Positions 1 through 5,466 of a stretch of DNA of 5,466 bases are shown here, piece by piece (the stretch's first letter is position 1; every line of letters starts with the position of its first letter). The DNA is from Faecalimonas sp. GTDB lineage: Bacteria > Bacillota_A > Clostridia > Lachnospirales > Lachnospiraceae. The notes under the pieces were generated by a model that saw only the letters and a list, made by a program, of their open reading frames with translations, made no database searches and was not told where the DNA came from. The position numbers and the translations under genes are program-made. The DNA lies in NCBI GenBank assembly GCA_026169575.1, contig JAPFCT010000158.1, forward strand, positions 1 to 5,466, written 5' to 3'.

Positions 1-25
1 GTATAGTCGTTACAGCAATATCCAT
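1..25 (-). CDS. dctM: TRAP transporter large permease DctM, N-terminal fragment (cut by window edge)
   Basis: Only eight codons are present, reading M-D-I-A-V-T-T-I and then leaving the window. The start ATG (25-23) shares one base with the TAA stop of the preceding dctQ (TAATG arrangement), and a strong AGGAGG ribosome binding site lies nine bases upstream, inside the dctQ coding sequence. In TRAP transporters the P, Q and M subunits are commonly encoded in this order, and M is the large membrane protein (about 12 segments) that forms the substrate path. The identity is inferred from position after dctQ plus the coupled start; the eight residues themselves are too few to identify a family. 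Confidence 0.75.
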
Positions 26-534
26 TACGCTTCCCCTCCTTCTTCCTCTTCGATCACATTTCCGGTCACATCTTCATAAATGTTGATGCTCTGTGCCAGA
101 ACGATAAACACTCCTGAAATCGGCGCCATACTATATACAAGCCCTCTGGAGATTCCCAGAAGTGCAGAATATTCTTTCACTGCGCTCAACGCCAGTTTTG
201 TGCCTCCGATGATGATGACAAACAGCGCGAACACAAGGATCAGCGCGTCAATGACTGTCATCAGCACTTTTTTACGTCCCGGAGACAGTTTATCTCTCAC
301 CAGTACAAGCGCCATGTGCTGTCTTGTACTGAATGCATATGCCGCTCCGATAAAACCGGTCCAGATCAGCAGATATCGGACAATTTCTTCGGTAAACGCC
401 GCCGGACTGTTCAGCACATAGCGGGTAAATACCTGATACAAGACCAGAAGCGTCATGGCAGATAACAGCACCGCCGCAATTCTGGACAACAGAAAATTCA
501 TTCCTTTTTTGATTTTCGTCAATATTTCCTGCAT
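25..534 (-). CDS. dctQ: TRAP transporter small permease subunit DctQ
   Basis: This 169-residue protein has the size and four-helix layout of the small membrane subunit of tripartite ATP-independent periplasmic (TRAP) transporters. Hydrophobic segments lie at about residues 16-38, 48-67, 89-111 and 128-150. The section VFTRYVLNSPAAFTEE, followed by a W-T-G-F-I-G-A-A-Y-A-F segment and the RQHMAL stretch (about 35-76), is the typical DctQ signature region. DctQ pairs with DctM in the membrane and stabilises the complex; energy comes from an ion gradient. The start is fixed by AGGAGG at 547-542, which overlaps the TAG stop of dctP and sits seven bases before the ATG, so translation is probably coupled to dctP. 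The C-terminus is strongly acidic (EEEEGGEA). The symbol is a family name; a C4-dicarboxylate substrate is not implied. Confidence 0.93.
   Translation of the reverse strand: MQEILTKIKKGMNFLLSRIAAVLLSAMTLLVLYQVFTRYVLNSPAAFTEEIVRYLLIWTGFIGAAYAFSTRQHMALVLVRDKLSPGRKKVLMTVIDALILVFALFVIIIGGTKLALSAVKEYSALLGISRGLVYSMAPISGVFIVLAQSINIYEDVTGNVIEEEEGGEA
33..41 (-). promoter_or_regulatory. Ribosome binding site for dctM, embedded in the end of dctQ
   Basis: On the minus strand this reads AAGGAGGGG, with AGGAGG at 40-35 and nine bases to the ATG at 25. It doubles as codons for the last residues of DctQ (the Glu/Gly-rich tail), so the acidic end of DctQ is partly dictated by the need to carry this site. 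Together with the one-base stop/start overlap it suggests translational coupling of dctQ and dctM. Confidence 0.8.
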
Positions 535-545
535 GGTTTTCCCTC

Positions 546-1568
546 CTATCTTACAGATTCAATGATGTCAAGAACCTCTGCAACACCCGGATAACGGTCG
601 CAGTACTCGTCTACCATTCCCTGCGTTGCTTCGCGGAATGCATCCTTGTCCACATCCTCTACGAATTCGACACCCATCTCGTTCTTGGCTTCCTCTACCG
701 CGTCGTTGATCGCCTCTTCCCACAATACTTTGTGGCTGTCTGTCGATTCCTGTGCCGCTTCCAGAATGATCTGCTGATCTTCCGGACTGATCGTCTTCCA
801 CACTTTTGCACTCATGACCATAACATCCGGGATCATCGCGTGTTCATCTTTTGAATATACTTTACAGATTTCTCCATGTTTACCGGTTGTAAGCGCCGTC
901 TCATTGTTCTCTGTTCCATCGATGATACCCGTCTGGAGCGAGGTATACACATCGCCGTAAGACATGGCAACCGGAGTCCCGCCCATTACGTCTAGCATAT
1001 CGGTCTGGGATTCCATATCCTGTACACGGATCTTCAAACCTTTCAGATCTTCCGGCGTGCGGATCGCTTTATCCTTTGTATAGAAAGAACGTGCTCCGGA
1101 AGTATAGTAAGTCAATGTTACAAATCCCTCATCCTCTGTGGAAAGGAAAAATTCGTGCATCTCATCCGAATCCATTACATGGTAAAAGTCCTCTGTATCA
1201 TCGAAAATGTACGGAAGACCGAACGCATTGTACCCCTCCTCGTAGGTCGCCAGGATCGGAGCCGCGACTTTTGTCATAGCGATCACACCTGCCGTGAGCT
1301 GCTCCATAGATTCCGTCTCGCTTCCAAGCTGTGCGTTCGGGAAGATCTCTACTTTGATCCTGCCATCTGTACGCTCTTCCACTTTCTCGGCAAATTCTTC
1401 CATTGCGATATGCACCGTATGTGTTTCGCTCAAACCATGGGATAACGTCAGCACCATCGGATTTTCTGCGGTCGCCTCTTCACTGGTTGCCGCGCTTTTC
1501 GCTCCGCAGCCAGCCAGAAGCCCTGCGCACAATCCCATAGTAAGCAGTATTGAAATTGCTTTTTTCAT
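546..1568 (-). CDS. dctP: TRAP transporter solute-binding lipoprotein DctP
   Basis: This 340-residue protein is the extracytoplasmic substrate-binding subunit of the TRAP transporter. Residues 1-21 form a lipoprotein signal peptide (KK, hydrophobic core, lipobox LAGC with Cys21 as the lipidation site), as expected for a Gram-positive cell where the binding protein is anchored to the outer face of the membrane. Family hallmarks follow in order: a TLSHGLSETH strand near 41-50, the GAR motif with Arg160, KIRVQD with Arg181 (about 179-184), the GGTPVAMSYGDVYTSLQTG section (196-214) and the DGTEN motif (217-221). In characterised DctP proteins such as SiaP the arginine equivalent to Arg181 forms a salt bridge with the substrate carboxylate, so an acidic ligand is likely. 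GAGG lies four bases, and AGGA ten bases, before the ATG. The gene is 11 bp upstream of dctQ. The substrate cannot be named from sequence reading alone. Confidence 0.95.
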   Translation of the reverse strand: MKKAISILLTMGLCAGLLAGCGAKSAATSEEATAENPMVLTLSHGLSETHTVHIAMEEFAEKVEERTDGRIKVEIFPNAQLGSETESMEQLTAGVIAMTKVAAPILATYEEGYNAFGLPYIFDDTEDFYHVMDSDEMHEFFLSTEDEGFVTLTYYTSGARSFYTKDKAIRTPEDLKGLKIRVQDMESQTDMLDVMGGTPVAMSYGDVYTSLQTGIIDGTENNETALTTGKHGEICKVYSKDEHAMIPDVMVMSAKVWKTISPEDQQIILEAAQESTDSHKVLWEEAINDAVEEAKNEMGVEFVEDVDKDAFREATQGMVDEYCDRYPGVAEVLDIIESVR

Positions 1569-1587
1569 GTCGCCTCATTCCTTTCTT

Positions 1588-1767
1588 TTACATTCCGATC
1601 ATGTCAAACTGTTCAAATGACACGATCACTTCATAGTTCTTCTTCGGATTTTTATATTTGATCTGCACAGATTTCAGTCTCTGACTGTAATACCAGCCCT
1701 CTTCTGCCGCCTCAAATTTCTTTCTGTGCAGGAAATGAGGAAGATCATGTCCGTCTGCTTTTACCCA
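1588..1767 (-). pseudogene. In-frame C-terminal remnant of the GH31 gene, beyond a premature TAA
   Basis: Directly after the TAA that ends the GH31 reading frame (1770-1768), the same frame stays open for 59 codons and closes at TAA 1590-1588. The encoded residues begin WVKADGHDLPHFLHRKKF, pass through GWYYSQRLKSVQIKY and end in VIVSFEQFDMIGM. This alternation of hydrophobic strands with Lys/Glu turns looks like the last strands of a beta-sandwich, which is what the end of a GH31 protein should be. No start codon with a ribosome binding site lies in this frame; the only Met codons are in the last five residues, so it is not a separate gene. Its stop lies 19 bp before dctP, a normal operon gap, whereas the gap from the premature stop would be 199 bp. 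I infer that the intact gene ran from 4089 to 1588 (833 residues). Confidence 0.85.
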
Positions 1768-4089
1768 TTACGGAGCCTTTTCCCGGTGGATCACATCCAG
1801 ATAAATGTCTTCAACCGTTGTCTTATAATCGCCCGCATTCCGGAAAGAAAATACCGTCTGTTCTCCCGCTCTGACGTCCAGAGCTGTCTTTAAATATCCT
1901 CCGTTTTCATAATCCATTGTCTCTCCGTCATCTTCATAGATCACAAAAGAACTGTCTTTATCCGGAGCGCAGAGAATATTCAGCCCGGTCACTTTCTCTG
2001 TCATCAGATTGTTCATCTTATTCAATGCCATCGGCACGATCGCTCCGCTTCTGACAAAAAGAGGGATACTTCCCAGATCGACCGGAAATTCGATCGTCTG
2101 TCCGCCATCATAACGCTCTCTCGTATAGAAATCGTAAAACACCTCGCCCTCCGGCAAATATACCCGACGTGCCTTTGCTCCCTTTTCTACTACATTTGCA
2201 ACGAAAAGCGCATCGCCAAACATAAAGTCGACGCCCTCATCATAGCAGTTCGCATCGTTCTGGAATGCACTGCAAAGCGGTTCCATGATCGGAAGTCCGG
2301 TTTCATGCGCACGTTCCATCAAAGAATACAGATACGGGATCAGTTGATAACGGAACTCGATCGCTTTCTTAATGTACTCTTTACAATCACTGTACATCCA
2401 CGGCTCTGTTACCGTATTGTCCGTATTCGTAGAATGAATGGAAAATCTCGGCTGGAAGATCCCGTTCTGGATCCATCTCACAAGCAGCTCTGCCTCCGGA
2501 GCCGGTCCGTAAAATCCGCCGATATCACATCCCTGATTGGCTACTCCGGAAAGTCCCATTCCGAGGATCGTTGCAATATTGTACTTCAATGCCTCCCAGC
2601 ATGTTAAATTATCTCCCGCCCATGTCTGTGCATATTTCTGAATACCACAATGACCGGAGCGACACACGATATACGGTCTGCGATTTTCAAATGTCTCATG
2701 TACTGCCTCGTCTGTGATATGACACATGATGTTGGACATCACGGATTTCAACTGACCGATCGTCGCGCCTTTCCCCTCAAAATCACAGCGGCAGTCCTTA
2801 TCGATCATACTGTCGTATTCGCAGTTGTCGTTCCATATGGAGCTTGTACCGTATTCCAGCACATTTTCTTTCAGCATCGCTTTCCAGTTGTCACGCGTCT
2901 GCTGACTGGTATAATCTACAAAAACACCTTTTCCGCCCCACCATGTTCCGATTCCCGGCTCGTCACTGTCACTCGCCTTAACAAACATTCCTTTCTCCTG
3001 CATCTCTTCTTTCTTCGGATGAAGCAGCAGGATCCCCGGTTTCACATTCGGGGAAACACAGATTCCCCGTTCTGTCATTTGCTGAAAGAAATCTTTCGGA
3101 TCCTTAAAACGTTTCTTATTCCATGTAAATACACAGCGTTTGATGCCCTCTTTTGTTTCGATCGCACAATATCCCGATGAAAGCTGGAATCCGTCTACCG
3201 GGATCCCCTCTTCCTTTGTTGTATCGATAAATTCCAAAATCGCATCATCACAATCCTGCTCCAGCTCCGGATAATACATCGAGGAACCAAGATACCCCAG
3301 CGCATAACGTGGAAGCATCGCAGATTTTCCGGTCAGATCCGTATAACGCTCTACAATGTCGCGCATCTTCGGTCCTGCGATCAAAAAGAGGTCAATGTCT
3401 CCGCCATCCACACGATAAGTACTATGCGGTTTCCAGTAGTTGCTCTTCTCACGTCCCATATTAAAATCGCATTCATATGTATTGTGATAAAAATATCCGA
3501 CAGCCTTTTTTGTCTTCTTGTTCAGCTTAATATAAAACGGAATATGTTTATACAGAGAATCGGTTTCTTTCGGATTATATCCCATGGCGTCTTTCGGGCT
3601 CATATTCATAAATTTCTGCGCCTTATTGAACTCCCCGCTCTTTTCGCCGAAACCGTAAAAACAATCGTCCGCCGTGATCTCACTCGTATGGATCCGACGA
3701 TGGTTGCTGTCCTCCATATAAGCCAGATCCACAATGTCTGCATGAATCTGTGTGCCCTCGGCATCATAAACACAAATACGGAACGGTTCTTTCTCCACTT
3801 CCACACGCAGAAGTTCACCTTGGATCACTGCTTTTTCCGCCCCGTCAGTCAATTCTGCTTTTGCCGTCCGGATACGTTTCCGATAATTCTTCATAACCTC
3901 ATCCATCCGGTCTTCCCATGCAGTTGTCACCAGACTATATGATTCCTCCGCGAAATCACCGTCAAATCCCGCCCGGATCCTGATGATCGAATCTGTCAGA
4001 AACCAAATGCGGATTTCTGTGCCGTCTGTCAGCACAGAAAAATAATTTTCCGTCTGCTTTACGGCCTCTGCCTGTAAACATACTTTCAT
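1768..4089 (-). CDS. Glycoside hydrolase family 31 alpha-glycosidase, apparently truncated at the C-terminus
   Basis: This 773-residue protein is a retaining alpha-glycosidase of family GH31. An N-terminal beta-sandwich region (about 1-250, including FYGFGEKSGEF near 144-154) precedes a (beta/alpha)8 barrel from about 260. The probable nucleophile is Asp421 in SSIWNDNCEYD and the probable acid/base is Asp493 in WAGDNLT; GCDIGGF (520-526) and the VRWIQNGIFQPRFSIHS stretch (537-553) are further family hallmarks. The distal C-terminal domain shows YEDDGETMDYENGGY (718-732) but then ends early (see the remnant at 1588-1767). There is no signal peptide, so the enzyme acts in the cytoplasm, presumably on substrate brought in by the TRAP system encoded downstream. 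CTCCTT at 4097-4102 (AAGGAG on the coding strand) lies seven bases before the ATG and fixes the start. The specificity (glucoside, xyloside, or other) is not decided by visible motifs. Whether the truncated form folds is unknown, because the catalytic residues are intact. Confidence 0.93.
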   Translation of the reverse strand: MKVCLQAEAVKQTENYFSVLTDGTEIRIWFLTDSIIRIRAGFDGDFAEESYSLVTTAWEDRMDEVMKNYRKRIRTAKAELTDGAEKAVIQGELLRVEVEKEPFRICVYDAEGTQIHADIVDLAYMEDSNHRRIHTSEITADDCFYGFGEKSGEFNKAQKFMNMSPKDAMGYNPKETDSLYKHIPFYIKLNKKTKKAVGYFYHNTYECDFNMGREKSNYWKPHSTYRVDGGDIDLFLIAGPKMRDIVERYTDLTGKSAMLPRYALGYLGSSMYYPELEQDCDDAILEFIDTTKEEGIPVDGFQLSSGYCAIETKEGIKRCVFTWNKKRFKDPKDFFQQMTERGICVSPNVKPGILLLHPKKEEMQEKGMFVKASDSDEPGIGTWWGGKGVFVDYTSQQTRDNWKAMLKENVLEYGTSSIWNDNCEYDSMIDKDCRCDFEGKGATIGQLKSVMSNIMCHITDEAVHETFENRRPYIVCRSGHCGIQKYAQTWAGDNLTCWEALKYNIATILGMGLSGVANQGCDIGGFYGPAPEAELLVRWIQNGIFQPRFSIHSTNTDNTVTEPWMYSDCKEYIKKAIEFRYQLIPYLYSLMERAHETGLPIMEPLCSAFQNDANCYDEGVDFMFGDALFVANVVEKGAKARRVYLPEGEVFYDFYTRERYDGGQTIEFPVDLGSIPLFVRSGAIVPMALNKMNNLMTEKVTGLNILCAPDKDSSFVIYEDDGETMDYENGGYLKTALDVRAGEQTVFSFRNAGDYKTTVEDIYLDVIHREKAP

Positions 4090-4117
4090 GCTCGTTCTCC
4101 TTCTCTTGTTTTTTTGT

Positions 4118-4141
4118 GGAACAGATGTCCATCTCCGTTCC
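4118..4141 (-). promoter_or_regulatory. Imperfect dyad in the leader of the GH31 operon
   Basis: GGAAC at 4118-4122 is complementary to GTTCC at 4137-4141, and inside it GAT pairs with ATC around a four-base loop, with an unpaired A on one side and TCC on the other. If the promoter at 4155 is right, this lies at about +8 to +31 of the transcript. It could be an RNA hairpin or a repressor operator just downstream of the start site. The symmetry is clear by eye, the function is a guess. Confidence 0.4.
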
Positions 4142-4154
4142 GATTTCTAAAAAT

Positions 4155-4160
4155 ATTATA
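4155..4160 (-). promoter_or_regulatory. Putative -10 element of the GH31-TRAP operon promoter
   Basis: On the minus strand this is a perfect TATAAT, about 65 bases before the GH31 start codon, giving a predicted transcription start near 4148 and a leader of about 59 bases. At 17 bases upstream the -35 hexamer would be TACTTT, a poor match to TTGACA. A strong -10 with a weak -35 is typical of promoters that need an activator, which fits the divergent AraC-family gene. Confidence 0.55.
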
Positions 4161-4183
4161 AAAAAACAGAGTGAGAAAAAGTA

Positions 4184-4196
4184 GACAATTTTTGTC
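4184..4196. promoter_or_regulatory. Perfect dyad GACAA-TTT-TTGTC upstream of the operon promoter
   Basis: Two five-base arms (4184-4188 and 4192-4196) are exactly complementary around a three-base spacer. Relative to the predicted start at 4148 the dyad is centred near -42, where an activator touching the -35 region, or a repressor blocking it, would bind. AraC-family proteins more often use direct repeats, so the site may belong to another regulator. Short AT-rich dyads also occur by chance. Confidence 0.35.
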
Positions 4197-4237
4197 CTAT
4201 TCCATCAAATATTTTACTTTTTTTGCGATTTTCAATC

Positions 4238-4266
4238 TTGTCATTTAGATTTTTTTATGCTAATCT
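4238..4266 (+). promoter_or_regulatory. Putative promoter of the AraC-family regulator gene
   Basis: TTGTCA at 4238-4243 (five of six matches to the -35 consensus) is separated by 17 bases from TAATCT at 4261-4266. The weak -10 hexamer is preceded by TGC, giving an extended -10 (TG-N) that compensates. The predicted transcription start is near 4273, leaving a leader of about 80 bases before the ATG at 4356. This promoter and the operon promoter point away from each other with about 75 bases between their core elements. Confidence 0.5.
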
Positions 4267-4308
4267 TCTCTTAAAAGAAATCACTAATTTTATTTTTTGG
4301 TAAATATA

Positions 4309-4334
4309 CACAAAATGCAATCATCTATTTTGTG
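4309..4334. promoter_or_regulatory. Perfect 8-bp inverted repeat in the regulator's leader
   Basis: CACAAAAT (4309-4316) and ATTTTGTG (4327-4334) are exact inverted copies separated by ten bases. The right arm ends three bases before the ribosome binding site of the regulator gene. It could be an autoregulatory operator downstream of the promoter or an RNA stem-loop affecting access to the ribosome binding site. The arm spacing, about two helical turns centre to centre, suits a protein dimer. Confidence 0.45.
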
Positions 4335-4337
4335 CAA

Positions 4338-4344
4338 AAAGGAG
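4338..4344 (+). promoter_or_regulatory. Ribosome binding site deciding the regulator's start
   Basis: AAAGGAG lies 11 bases before ATG at 4356. An in-frame GTG at 4332 lies upstream of this site and an in-frame TTG at 4347 is only two bases after it, so neither is well placed. The ATG is therefore preferred even though the spacing is slightly long. Confidence 0.75.
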
Positions 4345-4355
4345 ATTTGAATACA

Positions 4356-5177
4356 ATGCTAGACACTGCTGCAATTATTATTTCACAGGGAAAGAAGATC
4401 GCCTATGCTTATGCGGAAGGAGTCAATGACAATATGACCCAATCGCATTTTCACGATTTTTTTGAATTGTACTATCTTCTGGACGGAGAACGACTGCATA
4501 TGATCGAAGGGGAAACTTACCATTTTACAGCCAACGATTTTGTTCTGTTTCCCCCGCATATCATGCACTATTCCTATGGTGAGAAAGATATGCCTTTTAA
4601 AAGAATTGTCCTCTATTTTACACCGGATCTGATCACAGATGAGGATGTACGGCAGAAACTTTTAGAAAAAGTTACGATTTTTACAACACAAAGTCTTAAA
4701 GCAAGTTCTATTCAGCCTCTGCTTCAGGACCTGACCCGCGAGTTGGATTCCCCCGGCAAATACCACGATGCATTTATATCTAATCAATTAAACAGACTTC
4801 TGCTAAGCATACTGCGTCTGGAATTTAATGCAGCAAAAAGTATACCTAAGACACGTTCTGCGCAAGCTGTTGACTATATCCATACCCATTACATGGACGA
4901 TATCTCTGTCAATCAGTTAGCCGAGATGCTCTATATCAGTCCCTATCATCTGTGTCATGAATTTAAAAATGCAACGGGAAAAACCATCATACAGTATTTG
5001 AATACAACCCGGATTCTCCATGCGCAAAGACTCATGCTGGAGACCGACTATAATATTACCCGTATCAGCCGGGAAGTCGGATTCTCCAACCTGACTCATT
5101 TCAACCGCATCTTTAAAAAAGTAACCGGGGTCAATCCAAGCGAAAAGAAAAAACAATATAAAACAAATAAATGGTAA
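4356..5177 (+). CDS. AraC-family transcriptional regulator with N-terminal cupin domain
   Basis: This 273-residue protein (from the ATG at 4356) has the two-part design of AraC/XylS regulators. The N-terminal half (about 25-95) is a cupin-type sensor: HFHDFFELYYLLDG with histidines at 31 and 33, a GE-x-Y-x-F turn, NDFVLFPPHIMHYS (60-73). The C-terminal half (about 167-267) is the paired helix-turn-helix DNA-binding domain: ISVNQLAEMLYISPYHLCHEFK (183-204), then the ITRISREVGFSNLTHFNRIFKKVTGVNPSE stretch (234-263), the second being the strongly conserved AraC signature. It is transcribed divergently from the GH31-TRAP operon, the usual arrangement for a local activator of sugar-use genes, and the operon promoter has a poor -35. 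The effector is probably the transported glycoside or its product, by inference only. Confidence 0.95.
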   Translation: MLDTAAIIISQGKKIAYAYAEGVNDNMTQSHFHDFFELYYLLDGERLHMIEGETYHFTANDFVLFPPHIMHYSYGEKDMPFKRIVLYFTPDLITDEDVRQKLLEKVTIFTTQSLKASSIQPLLQDLTRELDSPGKYHDAFISNQLNRLLLSILRLEFNAAKSIPKTRSAQAVDYIHTHYMDDISVNQLAEMLYISPYHLCHEFKNATGKTIIQYLNTTRILHAQRLMLETDYNITRISREVGFSNLTHFNRIFKKVTGVNPSEKKKQYKTNKW

Positions 5178-5199
5178 TCATGTCTTTTGATTACCGTTT
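5173..5199 (+). terminator. Probable terminator of the regulator gene
   Basis: An exact 8-bp stem, GGTAATCA (5173-5180) with TGATTACC (5188-5195), encloses a seven-base loop and is followed by GTTTAT. The stem includes the TAA stop codon. The T-run is short, so termination may be inefficient; the minus-strand side is also followed by T-rich sequence. Confidence 0.55.
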
Positions 5200-5270
5200 A
5201 TAAAAAAGAATTCTGTAAAGTAGGATTCTTCACCTGCGGTGGGTTGCTTCAACAACATATTTCCTATACA

Positions 5271-5305
5271 ATAAAAAAGTTCGTAAACATCATTGTCTAC
5301 GAACT
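5271..5305 (-). terminator. Rho-independent terminator of the tRNA-Asn gene
   Basis: Read on the minus strand, AGTTCGTAGAC (5305-5295) pairs with GTTTACGAACT (5288-5278) as an 11-bp stem with one G-U pair and a six-base loop, followed immediately by TTTTT (from 5278 down) and ATT. It lies seven bases after the tRNA 3' end, an ordinary position for a single-tRNA transcript. Confidence 0.88.
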
Positions 5306-5311
5306 CTCAAA

Positions 5312-5384
5312 CTCCCCCTGTTGGACTCGAACCAACGACAACTCGGTTAACAGCCGAGTGCTCTACCGACTGAGCTAAGGAGGA
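5312..5384 (-). tRNA. tRNA-Asn, anticodon GTT
   Basis: The 73-base cloverleaf is complete. Acceptor TCCTCCT pairs with AGGGGGA (one T-G pair), discriminator base G. The D arm is GCTC with GAGC, the anticodon arm CTCGG with CCGAG around the loop CTGTTAA (anticodon GTT at 5351-5349), and the T arm GTTGG with CCAAC around TTCGAGT. It decodes AAC and AAT. The 3' CCA is not encoded (GTTTG follows), so it must be added by nucleotidyltransferase. It is convergent with the regulator gene and unrelated to the operon. Confidence 0.97.
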
Positions 5385-5400
5385 ATATCTAAATAGTAAA

Positions 5401-5428
5401 AGTATATACCTTCAAATCTGCATACAAA
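5401..5428 (-). promoter_or_regulatory. Putative promoter of tRNA-Asn
   Basis: On the minus strand TATACT (5406-5401) is a good -10 located 16 bases before the tRNA 5' end. The best -35 candidate is TTTGTA (5428-5423) at a 16-base spacing, a weak match; TTGTAT at 15 bases is the alternative. The tRNA could instead be the last of a longer tRNA transcript entering from beyond the window. No other gene is visible from 5385 to 5466. Confidence 0.4.
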
Positions 5429-5466
5429 GAATGAACATCACTTTGTTCCTATCTCCTGTCTGGTTA

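Noticed and set aside
1588..1767. Independent small gene between the GH31 gene and dctP
   Set aside because: The only in-frame Met codons are at the very end and no ribosome binding site serves this frame; its continuity with the GH31 frame explains it better.
2650..3180. Plus-strand open frame of 176 codons inside the GH31 gene
   Set aside because: It is antisense to the conserved GH31 catalytic region, has no plausible ribosome binding site and encodes no recognisable protein; it is a shadow of the real gene. The same applies to plus-strand frames at 80-421, 1076-1620, 2305-2607 and 3424-3942.
1768..4089. Sulfoquinovosidase (YihQ-type GH31) identity
   Set aside because: I do not see the Arg/Trp-rich sulfonate-recognition segment expected of YihQ; the corresponding region here reads QLSSGYCAIETKEG. 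The call from memory is not decisive.
4136..4150. Possible catabolite-repression (cre) site near the operon start
   Set aside because: On the minus strand AGAAATCGGAACGG matches only the left half of the cre consensus; the right half fails at most positions.
4266..4279. Near-palindrome TTCTCTTAAAAGAA at the regulator's predicted transcription start
   Set aside because: Imperfect and composed of AT-rich sequence in an AT-rich region, so it has little weight as an operator.
5187..5378. Plus-strand open frame of 63 codons after the regulator
   Set aside because: It runs across the tRNA terminator and antisense through the tRNA-Asn gene; part of its translation (CWTRTNDNSVNSRVLYRLS) is simply the reverse complement of the tRNA.
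5424..5446. Inverted repeat ACAAAG-N11-CTTTGT near the right edge
   Set aside because: Short arms, no T-run on either side and overlap with the presumed tRNA promoter; likely chance, and the window ends too soon to judge.

Overview
The window looks like a carbohydrate-uptake locus from a gut-type Clostridia bacterium (Firmicutes, probably Lachnospiraceae). This is inferred from moderate GC in the genes, strong AGGAGG-type ribosome binding sites, AT-rich intergenic DNA, a short lipoprotein signal peptide with an LAGC lipobox, and a tRNA without an encoded CCA. No species assignment can be made by eye.

Layout, right to left on the minus strand: a promoter near 4155, then a GH31 family alpha-glycosidase (4089 to 1768), a lipoprotein TRAP-transporter solute-binding subunit DctP (1568 to 546), the small membrane subunit DctQ (534 to 25), and the first eight codons of what should be the large permease DctM (25 to 1, running off the window). 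The genes are tightly packed and read as one operon. On the plus strand, a divergent AraC-family regulator (4356 to 5177) faces away from the operon across an AT-rich intergenic region of about 270 bp. That region holds two promoter candidates and three dyads. A tRNA-Asn(GTT) gene with its own terminator lies convergent to the regulator at the right end.

Inferred working model: the regulator senses an intracellular or cell-entry signal through its cupin domain and controls the operon. DctP captures the substrate outside the membrane, DctQM imports it with an ion gradient, and the cytoplasmic GH31 enzyme (no signal peptide) cleaves an alpha-glycosidic bond. TRAP systems mostly carry organic acids and DctP keeps the carboxylate-binding arginine, so an acidic alpha-glycoside is a reasonable but unproven guess.

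The most notable observation is that the GH31 gene stops at a TAA at 1770-1768, yet the same reading frame continues without interruption for 59 more codons to a second TAA at 1590-1588, just 19 bp before dctP. The extra codons read as the natural end of the C-terminal domain. The gene therefore appears to carry a single in-frame nonsense codon (or a base-call error) that removes about 60 residues. I see no CRISPR array, insertion sequence, phage gene or clearly new defence or mobile system in this window.
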